Shown: positions 1 through 6,676 of the stretch, in pieces
How positions within the stretch are numbered: the stretch's first letter is position 1
How the letters are laid out: every line of letters starts with the position of its first letter
Assembly: GCA_045589695.1 (NCBI GenBank)
Contig: JAZNPP010000057.1
Coordinates: 1 to 13,825 of the forward strand
DNA: 13,825 nt
Reading direction: 5' to 3'
DNA from: HGM04593 sp045589695
Lineage (GTDB): Bacteria; Bacteroidota; Bacteroidia; Bacteroidales; Bacteroidaceae
Program-made: the position numbers and the translations under genes
The notes under the pieces: model-generated
The model's input: only the letters and a program-made list of their open reading frames with translations
Told to the model about the DNA's origin: nothing
The model's database searches: none

Positions 1-69
1 GTAATGAGAGAAAGACCTACGCATTGTAACAATCCGCAGTTTAAGGTTGAGGACTGCGGTAGAATATAA
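1..69 (+). CDS. possible 3' end of an upstream CDS (partial)
   Basis: Frame 1 is open from the window edge to a TAA at 67-69 and reads 22 residues, including CNNPQFKVEDCGRI. The codons (AAG, GTT, GAG, GAC, TGC, GGT) resemble those of the clear genes in the window. The stretch is too short to identify a family. It also contains an inverted repeat (34-40 with 53-59), so it could be structured non-coding DNA instead. The other two plus frames stop at 2-4 and 27-29, so if a plus-strand gene enters here, frame 1 gives the longest tail. Confidence 0.3.
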   Translation, partial: VMRERPTHCNNPQFKVEDCGRI

Positions 70-115
70 CGGCGAGCGAAAGCGAGGTCTTTGTTTTAAA
101 CTCATCTACACTAAG

Positions 116-150
116 CCCTAAACCCTCAACTCTAAACTCTAAACTTTCCT
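116..150. repeat. degenerate 7-bp tandem repeat (CCCTAAA/CTCTAAA)
   Basis: Five consecutive 7-bp units are visible: CCCTAAA, CCCTCAA, CTCTAAA, CTCTAAA and a degraded CTTTCCT. The period is exact and the array is intergenic. It resembles a telomere-type microsatellite, but nothing suggests a chromosome end. It sits just left of a second 7-bp-period array with a different unit (159-194). The rest of 70-190 shows no gene. Confidence 0.8.
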
Positions 151-158
151 CGCTCCCC

Positions 159-194
159 CGTTAATCGTTACCCGTTAATCGTTACCCGTTAATC
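159..194. repeat. CGTTAAT/CGTTACC heptamer array flanking the 98-bp element
   Basis: The 14-bp unit CGTTAATCGTTACC occurs at 159-172 and 173-186 and is followed by CGTTAATC. Each 14-mer is two 7-bp words. The reverse complement (GGTAACG, ATTAACG) occurs beside the 98-bp copies near 10.4-10.6 kb, so heptamers and 98-bp element form one composite repeat. On the other side of the element, 292-305 carries CGTTCAC and CGTTAAA words that merge into the rpsO terminator T-tract. Confidence 0.85.
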
Positions 195-288
195 TGTTGG
201 CGGCATTCGCAATCGCAACCCAAGCGGCATCACTTTCAGCGATGCTGCGCTTGACGAGATGCTGCTCACGCCGCCGAAGCTTCGCTTT
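191..288 (-). repeat. 98-bp dispersed repeat, inverted copy (locus A)
   Basis: This 98-bp segment is the exact reverse complement of both tandem copies at 10403-10500 and 10501-10598. Exact identity with the second copy and its flanks extends to 120 bp (173-292 against 10497-10616). Read on the minus strand, positions 252-222 fold into a hairpin: a 5-bp stem, a CA bulge, an 8-bp stem with one G-U pair, and a GAA loop. On the plus strand one frame is fully open, reading SVGGIRNRNPSGITFSDAAL and onward, which may be a relic of a coding sequence. No transposase or target-site duplication was seen. Length and identity are read directly; function is unknown. Confidence 0.95.
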
Positions 289-300
289 AATCGTTCACCG

Positions 301-338
301 TTAAAAAAAAGCGAGGTTTTCATTGAAAACCTCGCTTT
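301..338 (-). terminator. rpsO intrinsic terminator
   Basis: A perfect 14-bp stem (308-321 with 325-338) closes a 3-nt loop. On the minus strand it is followed by a run of T residues (complement of the A run at 303-310). It lies 19 bp beyond the rpsO stop codon, as expected for a Rho-independent terminator of that gene. The T-tract runs straight into heptamer repeat sequence. Confidence 0.92.
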
Positions 339-357
339 AAGCATTCCTTGACGCAGA

Positions 358-627
358 TTATCTACGCAAGCCGAGCTTAGCTACAATAGCACGGTAACGA
401 TTGATATCACGGTCCTTAAGATAGTTAAGGAGTGAACGGCGCTTACCTACCAACATTGTCAAAGCTCTCTGTGTGCTATAATCTTTACGGTTAGCCTTAA
501 GGTGCTCCGTCAAATGGGCAATACGGTATGAGAACAAAGCAATCTGGCTCTCAGCTGAACCAGTATCAGTGTTAGACGTTCCGTATGTGCCAAAGATCTC
601 TTTCTTTTTCTCAGAATCCAAATACAT
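358..627 (-). CDS. rpsO: 30S ribosomal protein S15
   Basis: This is ribosomal protein S15, which binds 16S rRNA early in assembly of the small-subunit platform and contributes to inter-subunit bridging. The 89-residue length is exactly usual for the family. The family signature is clear: GSAESQIALFSYRIAHLTEH near residues 23-42, then the LVGKRRSLLNYLKDRD region, and a C-terminal LGLRR. The ATG gives the expected N-terminus (MYLDSEKKKEIF). The gene is monocistronic: it has its own consensus promoter (670-699, minus) and its own terminator (301-338), and it is divergent from typA. S15 represses its own translation in several bacteria. A short dyad lies inside the promoter spacer here, but whether it has a regulatory role is unknown. 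Confidence 0.98.
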   Translation of the reverse strand: MYLDSEKKKEIFGTYGTSNTDTGSAESQIALFSYRIAHLTEHLKANRKDYSTQRALTMLVGKRRSLLNYLKDRDINRYRAIVAKLGLRR

Positions 628-669
628 AGATTTGATGTTTTAAATGATTAAAAATTCTTTTAGCGGATG

Positions 670-699
670 CAAAGATACAGCTAATTTCCGAATTAGCAA
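670..699 (-). promoter_or_regulatory. rpsO promoter (Bacteroidetes type)
   Basis: On the minus strand TTG (699-697) is followed by 19 nt and TATCTTTG (677-670). This matches the Bacteroidetes housekeeping consensus (TTTG, about 19 nt, TAnnTTTG). The start codon is about 43 nt downstream. The spacer contains a 7-bp inverted repeat, GCTAATT/AATTAGC (680-686 with 691-697), placed between the two promoter boxes. Confidence 0.8.
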
Positions 700-880
700 C
701 CTTTCTTCGACGAAAAACTTAAAAAATATCGCCGGAACAGGCTTTTGCGGCGGACATTCACACATTCGCGGCACTCTTCTTTTGACTCAATCCGGCATTT
801 ATGAACCGCTTTCATTCAAAATATCGGGCTTCGGGAATACTATTATAGCCATTCAGCGCTGAAATTCGCTCTTTTTGTTG

Positions 881-906
881 TAACTTTGCAAGTGCAACGC
901 ACTTGC
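881..906 (+). promoter_or_regulatory. typA operon promoter -7 box with overlapping dyad
   Basis: TAACTTTG at 881-888 matches TAnnTTTG and predicts transcription starting near 893-896. A perfect 8-bp inverted repeat, GCAAGTGC/GCACTTGC with a 3-nt spacer (888-906), spans the predicted start, where a repressor would bind. No clear -33 TTG was found at the standard distance. The predicted start supports translation beginning at the ATG at 946 and not at the upstream in-frame TTG at 886. Confidence 0.6.
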
Positions 907-945
907 GTTCGGGAACAGAGAAAAGAAACAGCTAAAAGACAGTAT

Positions 946-2742
946 ATGCAAAAGATACGTAACATTGCCATCATTGCTCACGTAGACCACGGAAAAACAA
1001 CGCTCGTAGACAAGCTTATGCTTGCGGGCAACCTGCTGAAAGAACAGGACAACGACAAGCTAACGCTTGACAACAACGAACTGGAGCGAGAAAGAGGCAT
1101 AACCATTCTATCGAAGAATGTATCTATCCAATACAAGGATACCAAGATAAACATCATTGACACTCCGGGACACAGCGACTTCGGAGGAGAGGTTGAGCGT
1201 GTGCTCAACATGGCCGACGGCTGCATTCTGCTTGTAGACGCGTTCGAAGGCCCAATGCCGCAGACACGTTTCGTTCTGCAGAAAGCCTTGCAGATAGGAT
1301 TGAAGCCGATAGTTGTCGTGAACAAAGTGGACAAGCCTAACTGCCGCCCCGAGGAGGTCTACGAAATGGTGTTCGACCTAATGTTCTCGCTCGAAGCGAC
1401 AGAAGAGCAGCTCGATTTCCCCGTGCTGTACGGCTCGGCGAAGAACAATTGGATGAGTACCGACTGGCGTAAGGAGACAACAGACCTTACCGCCCTACTC
1501 GACGCTATCATCGAGCATATACCCGCCCCCGAGCAACTGGAGGGAACCCCGCAGATGCTTATAACTTCGCTCGACTATTCGCCATACACAGGACGCATCG
1601 CCATAGGCCGCATTCACAGAGGAACGCTCACCGAAGGCGCCAACATCACCCTCATCAACCGCAACGGCGAGGAGAGCAAGATGAAAATCAAGGAGCTGCA
1701 CACCTTTGAGGGGCTCGGACGCAAAAGGACCGAGAGCATAAGTTCCGGCGACATATGCGCAATAGTAGGCCTTGAGAAATTCGAGATAGGCGACACTGTC
1801 TGCGACTTCGAGAACCCGGAAGCGTTGCCTCCTATCGCTATCGACGAGCCTACCATGAGCATGCTGTTCACCATAAACGACTCGCCGTTCTTCGGCAAAG
1901 AGGGCAAGTTCGTGACATCACGCCACATTCAGGAGCGTCTTGACAAGGAACTTGACAGGAACCTTGCCCTAAAAGTGAAGAAAGACCCGGAGGAGGACGC
2001 ATGGACCGTTTACGGCCGAGGAGTCCTTCACCTTTCGGTACTCATAGAGACCATGCGCCGCGAGGGCTATGAGCTGCAGGTAGGACAGCCGCAGGTTATA
2101 TACAAGGAGATTGACGGGGTACGCCATGAGCCTATAGAGGAACTTACGATAAACGTGCCTACCGACTATTCGAGCAAGATTATCGACATGGTGACACGCC
2201 GCAAGGGCGAGATGCTCTCAATGGAGGCGCAGGCCGACAGGGTGAACATCGAATTCAACATCCCTTCACGAGGCATCATCGGCCTGCGCACCAACGTGCT
2301 TACAGCGTCGGCAGGCGAGGCAATCATGGCGCACCGTTTCAAGGAGTACCAGCCATACAAGGGAGAGATTGAACGCCGCACCAACGGTTCTATGGTAGCT
2401 ATGGAGAGCGGCACTGCGTTCGCATACGCCATCGACAAGCTTCAGGAGCGAGGAAAGTTCTTCATAAGCCCTCAGGAGGATGTGTACGCCGGACAGGTCG
2501 TAGGCGAGCATATCCACGAGAATGACCTTGTAATAAATGTCACGAAGAGCAAGAAACTTACCAACATGCGCGCCAGCGGCTCGGACGACAAAGCAAGAAT
2601 CATACCGCCCACGATATTCTCGCTCGAAGAGGCGTTGGAGTATATAAAAGAGGACGAATACCTTGAGGTCACTCCCAAGTCGATGCGCATGAGAAAAATC
2701 ATTCTCGACGAACTGGAACGCAAACGTGCCAACAAACAGTAA
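946..2742 (+). CDS. typA: translational GTPase TypA/BipA
   Basis: TypA (BipA) is an EF-G-like ribosome-binding GTPase linked to 50S assembly and stress adaptation. The 598-residue length fits the family. The G-domain motifs are present: AHVDHGKT at 11-18 (G1), DTPGH at 72-76 (G3), NKVD at 126-129 (G4) and SAK at 164-166 (G5). Beta-barrel, EF-G-like and TypA-specific C-terminal regions follow, for example the RGIIGLR and NVTKSKKLTNMRAS segments. The frame extends 20 codons upstream to a TTG at 886. I chose the ATG at 946 because it yields the canonical N-terminus MQKIRNIAIIAHVDHGKTT and lies downstream of the predicted transcription start. It is the first gene of a run of plus-strand genes; the next start codon directly abuts its stop. 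Confidence 0.97.
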   Translation: MQKIRNIAIIAHVDHGKTTLVDKLMLAGNLLKEQDNDKLTLDNNELERERGITILSKNVSIQYKDTKINIIDTPGHSDFGGEVERVLNMADGCILLVDAFEGPMPQTRFVLQKALQIGLKPIVVVNKVDKPNCRPEEVYEMVFDLMFSLEATEEQLDFPVLYGSAKNNWMSTDWRKETTDLTALLDAIIEHIPAPEQLEGTPQMLITSLDYSPYTGRIAIGRIHRGTLTEGANITLINRNGEESKMKIKELHTFEGLGRKRTESISSGDICAIVGLEKFEIGDTVCDFENPEALPPIAIDEPTMSMLFTINDSPFFGKEGKFVTSRHIQERLDKELDRNLALKVKKDPEEDAWTVYGRGVLHLSVLIETMRREGYELQVGQPQVIYKEIDGVRHEPIEELTINVPTDYSSKIIDMVTRRKGEMLSMEAQADRVNIEFNIPSRGIIGLRTNVLTASAGEAIMAHRFKEYQPYKGEIERRTNGSMVAMESGTAFAYAIDKLQERGKFFISPQEDVYAGQVVGEHIHENDLVINVTKSKKLTNMRASGSDDKARIIPPTIFSLEEALEYIKEDEYLEVTPKSMRMRKIILDELERKRANKQ

Positions 2743-3834
2743 ATGAGCAGAAGAGTCCTCATATACCTGATGCTGCTTCTCGTCATAGCCTCATGCGGCA
2801 ATGGCGAGAGCATGCATTATACCATAAAGGGCAAGGCAGGCGAGGACAGCTGCAAAATACTTATTTTCGGCCTCGACAGCCGATTCGAGAGAGTCGATTC
2901 CATTATCACGAACGGGCACGGCAAGTTCACATACGTCATCGAGACCGATACCGTAATACCTCTTGCCATGCTGATGCCCGACAACAGCATGGTAACGCTT
3001 TACGCCGAACCGGGAGTGAAAGCGAAAATTTCACGCGACACTATTAAGCAGAGCGGATGGACAGTCACGGGAGGAGCCGCACAGCTGCTCCACGACAGCA
3101 TTTTCACACAGCTCGAAGAGTGCAGAAACGACAAGGAGAGACTTGACTCTATCGAAAGTTTCATAAAAAAACACCCTGTCAGCGACGTAAACATAGAGAT
3201 TCTGCGCCGCTGCTTCATCGAAAAGCCCGCTCCCGACAACTCGCAGATAAGAAGCCTCATATCAAAGTTAGGCGGCATACTGCAGGACCACGAATACTTG
3301 GTGACGGCCAACAAAAGCATTGAGAAAAAAAACAGCAACACCCTTCACAGGCTCTTCCCGTCGTTCAAGTACACCACGGCCGACAGCTGCAAGGAAGTTA
3401 CATTAAGCGTATTCAACAAGAAATTCCTGTTAGTGACATTCTGGGCTCCGTGGGACGAAAGAAGCATTGGCGAAATGGGCAAGCTGCGTCAGCTCAAAGA
3501 CAGCGTCAAGAGCAAGAACTTTGAAATCCTCAACATTGCCCTCGAGTACGACACCGCCGCTTGGAAGAAGAGAGTGGAGGAGGACAGCATAATCGGGAAC
3601 AATGTCTGCGAGACAGAGGCCTTCTGCAGCGAGATCGCTAACAAGTTCAACATCGGCGCCCTGCCCTATTCAATACTCGTAAACCCTTACCAAAGAATTG
3701 TCAGATTCGACATAAAGCTCGGGGAGGACGGCAGCCTCATCGACTCGCTCGCTACAAAGTACGACAAAGAGCAGGAAATGCGGGAAAAAGAGAAAAAGAT
3801 TAAAGAAAAACGGAAATCATCAAAACGCAAATAG
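2743..3834 (+). CDS. lipoprotein with DUF4369-like N-terminus and cysteine-less thioredoxin-like domain
   Basis: The 363-residue protein starts with a lipoprotein signal (basic start, hydrophobic core, lipobox ending at Cys18), so it is probably a periplasm-facing or outer-membrane lipoprotein. Residues about 25-105 resemble the DUF4369 domain found in front of TlpA/AhpC-type thioredoxin domains in Bacteroidetes. Residues about 210-340 look like the thioredoxin fold: KKFLLVTFWAPWDERSIGEM around 226-245 and the cis-proline region GALPYSILV (Pro308). The usual CxxC active site is absent; the corresponding stretch reads WAPWDERS. A thiol-disulfide reductase role is therefore doubtful, and a binding or structural role is more likely. 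The last 20 residues are a Lys/Glu-rich tail. It starts immediately after the typA stop, so the two are probably co-transcribed and translationally coupled. Confidence 0.85.
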   Translation: MSRRVLIYLMLLLVIASCGNGESMHYTIKGKAGEDSCKILIFGLDSRFERVDSIITNGHGKFTYVIETDTVIPLAMLMPDNSMVTLYAEPGVKAKISRDTIKQSGWTVTGGAAQLLHDSIFTQLEECRNDKERLDSIESFIKKHPVSDVNIEILRRCFIEKPAPDNSQIRSLISKLGGILQDHEYLVTANKSIEKKNSNTLHRLFPSFKYTTADSCKEVTLSVFNKKFLLVTFWAPWDERSIGEMGKLRQLKDSVKSKNFEILNIALEYDTAAWKKRVEEDSIIGNNVCETEAFCSEIANKFNIGALPYSILVNPYQRIVRFDIKLGEDGSLIDSLATKYDKEQEMREKEKKIKEKRKSSKRK

Positions 3835-3837
3835 AAG

Positions 3838-5376
3838 ATGCTTGTAAAAGTCCTTGCAGCAGCCATTCAGGGCATTAACGCTACACTCGTCACCATTGAG
3901 GTGAACGCCTTGCGAGGTATAAAGTTCTACCTTGTAGGCTTGCCCGACAATGCCGTAAAAGAGAGCCAGCAACGCATAAACTCAGCGCTCAACCACAACG
4001 GCATGCGTTTCCCGAGCAAACAGATTATAGTGAACATGGCTCCCGCCGACATAAAGAAAGAAGGGTCGGCGTATGACCTTCCGATAGCCGTCGGCATACT
4101 TGCCGCCGACGAGGTCGTATCGGCGGCGAAACTCGGCAGATATCTTATAATGGGCGAGTTGGGGCTCGACGGCAAGCTGATGCCGATAAAAGGAGCCTTA
4201 CCTATCACGTTGAAAGCAAAGGAACTTGGCTACGAAGGCATAATACTGCCCGAAGGCAATGCGGCCGAAGCGGCTGTCGTGAACGGCATATCTGTGCTTG
4301 GAGCGGGCGACCTCATGCAGGTAATACGATTCCTGAACGACGAAGAGAGCATAGAACCGTTCCGGGCAAACATCGAGAAGGACTTTTATTCAATGCAGAG
4401 CGCATTCCCGTTCGACTTCAGCGAGGTACGCGGGCAGGAGAGCGTGAAGCGGGCGTTGGAGGTAGCCGCCGCAGGCGGTCACAACCTTATAATGGTAGGC
4501 CCTCCGGGAAGCGGCAAGTCAATGATGGCGAAACGCTTGCCCAGCATTCTGCCCCCGCTCACATTAGAGGAGAGCCTTGAGACGACAAAGATACATTCCG
4601 TCAGCGGCATGATGCCCGACGGAGTGTCGCTGATAACACAGCGCCCATTCCGCAGCCCCCACCACACCATTTCGTCGGTAGCCCTCTGCGGCGGAGGCGG
4701 CAACCCTAAGCCGGGAGAGATATCGCTGGCGCACAACGGCGTGCTGTTCCTCGACGAACTGCCCGAATTCAACAGAGACGTGCTTGAGGTCATGCGTCAG
4801 CCGCTCGAAGACCGCAAGATATGCGTAGCGCGCGCCAACTACAAGGTAGAATACCCCGCCGGGGTGATGTTCGTAGCCTCCATGAACCCCTGCCCGTGCG
4901 GTTTTTACAACCACCCAACAAAGGACTGCACATGCAGCCCCGGGCAGGTACAACGCTACCTGAACAAGATAAGCGGGCCGCTGCTTGACCGCATAGACCT
5001 GCAGATTGAGATTGTCCCCGTACCGTTCGAGGAGATTTCAAACACTTCCCCTGGCGAACCGAGCGCAGCTATCAGAGAACGTGTCATTGCGGCCCGCAAG
5101 ATACAGGAGGAACGTTTCATGAACGAGAAAGGCATCTACTGCAACGCTCAGATGACGCCAAAGCTCATAACGAAATATGCCGTTCTTGACGATACCAGCC
5201 TTGCGATGCTGAAGACAGCGATGACCCGTTTCGACCTTTCGGCACGAGCGTACGACCGCATACTGAAGGTTGCACGTACAATAGCCGACCTTGACAAAAG
5301 CGAAAACATACAGTGCCGGCACATAGCCGAAGCCATAGGATACCGCAACCTCGACAGAGGCACATGGGGAAATTAA
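3838..5376 (+). CDS. yifB: YifB/ComM family Mg-chelatase-like AAA+ ATPase
   Basis: This is a full-length (512 aa) YifB/ComM-type AAA+ protein. ComM in naturally transforming bacteria is a hexameric helicase promoting branch migration during recombination; the role in Bacteroidales is not settled. The N-terminal ~170 residues are the Lon-protease-like (ChlI) domain. The ATPase core has Walker A GPPGSGKS at 221-228, the FRSPHH motif at 271-276 and Walker B VLFLDE at 302-307. Paired cysteines NPCPCG (350-355) plus C364 and C366 suggest a zinc site. SGPLLDRIDL (379-388) is characteristic, and a C-terminal Mg-chelatase helical domain follows. It starts three bases after the preceding stop, inside the typA run of genes. 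Start ATG with MLVKVLAAAIQGI is typical for the family. Confidence 0.96.
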   Translation: MLVKVLAAAIQGINATLVTIEVNALRGIKFYLVGLPDNAVKESQQRINSALNHNGMRFPSKQIIVNMAPADIKKEGSAYDLPIAVGILAADEVVSAAKLGRYLIMGELGLDGKLMPIKGALPITLKAKELGYEGIILPEGNAAEAAVVNGISVLGAGDLMQVIRFLNDEESIEPFRANIEKDFYSMQSAFPFDFSEVRGQESVKRALEVAAAGGHNLIMVGPPGSGKSMMAKRLPSILPPLTLEESLETTKIHSVSGMMPDGVSLITQRPFRSPHHTISSVALCGGGGNPKPGEISLAHNGVLFLDELPEFNRDVLEVMRQPLEDRKICVARANYKVEYPAGVMFVASMNPCPCGFYNHPTKDCTCSPGQVQRYLNKISGPLLDRIDLQIEIVPVPFEEISNTSPGEPSAAIRERVIAARKIQEERFMNEKGIYCNAQMTPKLITKYAVLDDTSLAMLKTAMTRFDLSARAYDRILKVARTIADLDKSENIQCRHIAEAIGYRNLDRGTWGN

Positions 5377-5395
5377 TCTAACACAAAAACGGACA

Positions 5396-5980
5396 ATGGA
5401 TATAAACAGAGTCTGCGTATATTGCGCATCGAGCAACAAGGCCGCCGAGGTTTACGGCGACACCGCGTATGAATTGGGGACGCTCCTTGCGAAGGAAGGC
5501 ATCACAGTGGTTACCGGCGCCGGGAGCATCGGGCTCATGCGTCAGGTCGAGGACGGAGCGTTGGACAACGGAGGCAAAGCCATAGGCGTCATTCCGCAGT
5601 TCATGGTGGAGCAAGGCTGGCACCATACAGGGCTTACCGAACTGCACATAACCCGGGACATGCACGAACGCAAACAGCTGATGGCGAAGCTGAGCGACGC
5701 TGTCATCGCCCTGCCCGGAGGGTGCGGCACGATAGAAGAGCTTAGCGAAATAATAACATGGAAACAGCTCGGACTCTACTTCAACCCCATTGTGATACTT
5801 AACACCAACGGCTATTACGACCCGTTCATCGCACAACTCAACAAGGCCGTCGAAGAGCATTTCATGGGCGAGATACACAGCCGTATATGGAGCGTGGCAA
5901 ACACGCCCGCCGAAGCTGTCGAGATTATCAGGAACACCCCGCTGTGGGATGCGTCGGTAAGAAAATACGCTGCATTATGA
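5396..5980 (+). CDS. LOG family protein (TIGR00730, nucleotide phosphoribohydrolase-like)
   Basis: Members of the LOG (lonely guy) family cleave nucleoside 5'-monophosphates at the N-glycosidic bond to release base and ribose 5-phosphate; some act on cytokinin nucleotides and others on AMP. This 194-residue protein has the diagnostic PGGxGTxxE motif (PGGCGTIEE, 107-115), the upstream MHERK motif (89-93) that helps form the active site, and the Rossmann-like N-terminus RVCVYCASSNKA. The glycine motif usually read as GGGxxGLMG appears as GAGSIGLMR. Substrate cannot be predicted. It follows yifB by 19 bp, and its TGA overlaps the ATG of the next gene (ATGA), indicating translational coupling. 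Confidence 0.93.
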   Translation: MDINRVCVYCASSNKAAEVYGDTAYELGTLLAKEGITVVTGAGSIGLMRQVEDGALDNGGKAIGVIPQFMVEQGWHHTGLTELHITRDMHERKQLMAKLSDAVIALPGGCGTIEELSEIITWKQLGLYFNPIVILNTNGYYDPFIAQLNKAVEEHFMGEIHSRIWSVANTPAEAVEIIRNTPLWDASVRKYAAL

Positions 5981-6672
5981 CAGGAACTCCCGTACCATAC
6001 AACATGCTGAACGACAATATGGTGATGACGATGTTCGTATTGAACATTATCGGCATTTCGTACGTCTTCCTTATGAACGGCGCAAGTATACTGGAACGCC
6101 TGAAGTGCATGTTCTATTACGAGAGCAAAGCCACTCCCTACAACGACAGGACGCACATTACAAGAATATGCAACCTTTTCATGTACGGACAGACAGCGTT
6201 CTACACAATGGTAACAGTTACAAAACTCCTTATCGAAAACGGTGTTTACAGCGACGCAAACGGAATTCCCAAGCTGTTCGGCATAATACTGCTGCTGTTC
6301 CTCGCTTTACTTTTGTTCAAATACATCAGCTACAACGCCGTGAACAACATACTCTTCTCGAAGCAGCAGTCGCAGAGATGGAGCGAAGTATACTTCTTTA
6401 CACTCAAGCTGCTCGGTTTCGTTCTTGCACCCGCAGGAATTACAATACTTTTCGCCCACGACAGATTTATTAATTTTGTGAAAATTTATCTACTTTTTGC
6501 TCTACTGATATACTCTTACACGATTTTCAACAACCTCAGGAAAATCATTTTCACTCAAAGAGGCAACTATTTGGATATTTTTTTATATCTTTGCGCACTT
6601 GAATTTCTGCCAATGGGAATTGTGTGGAAATTCGCACTACAGATGAGTGAGTTTCTAACAGCAAAAATTTAG
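5977..6672 (+). CDS. DUF4271 multi-pass membrane protein
   Basis: This is a 231-residue inner-membrane protein with about six hydrophobic segments (near 15-34, 70-86, 100-118, 138-160, 166-183 and 200-220). The family is DUF4271, largely confined to Bacteroidetes and typically next to hemD. No function is established. I inferred the family from topology, length and location, not from a profile search. The frame opens earlier, at an ATG at 5887, but the ATG at 5977 is chosen because it overlaps the stop of the preceding gene as ATGA and because the extension would lie inside the LOG coding sequence. The 3' third is AT-rich and contains TAATTTTG (6471-6478) and TATCTTTG (6586-6593), possible -7 boxes for an internal promoter. 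Confidence 0.85.
   Translation: MTGTPVPYNMLNDNMVMTMFVLNIIGISYVFLMNGASILERLKCMFYYESKATPYNDRTHITRICNLFMYGQTAFYTMVTVTKLLIENGVYSDANGIPKLFGIILLLFLALLLFKYISYNAVNNILFSKQQSQRWSEVYFFTLKLLGFVLAPAGITILFAHDRFINFVKIYLLFALLIYSYTIFNNLRKIIFTQRGNYLDIFLYLCALEFLPMGIVWKFALQMSEFLTAKI
6586..6593 (+). promoter_or_regulatory. possible internal -7 box upstream of hemD
   Basis: TATCTTTG fits TAnnTTTG inside the 3' end of the DUF4271 gene, about 84 bp before the hemD start. No good TTG lies 19-21 nt upstream. It may give hemD extra transcription independent of the long operon, or may be a chance match in AT-rich sequence. Confidence 0.3.
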
Positions 6673-6676
6673 AACA

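Noticed and set aside
11..97. Structured RNA at the left edge (AAAGACCT/AGGTCTTT enclosing CCGCAGT/ACTGCGG, then GTTTT)
   Set aside because: The pairing exists, but the outer loop is 66 nt, the upstream context is cut off, and a coding reading (1-69) competes. The evidence is too weak to call an RNA gene.
644..862. Open frame of 72 codons between rpsO and typA
   Set aside because: It overlaps the divergent rpsO promoter and typA upstream region, has unlikely composition, and no initiation context. Treated as intergenic.
886..945. N-terminal extension of TypA from a TTG
   Set aside because: The extension is not family-like, and the TTG lies inside the predicted -7 box, before the transcription start.
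5887..5976. Upstream ATG for the DUF4271 gene
   Set aside because: The extra 30 residues lie in the LOG coding region and do not look like a membrane protein start; the ATGA overlap at 5977 is the natural start.
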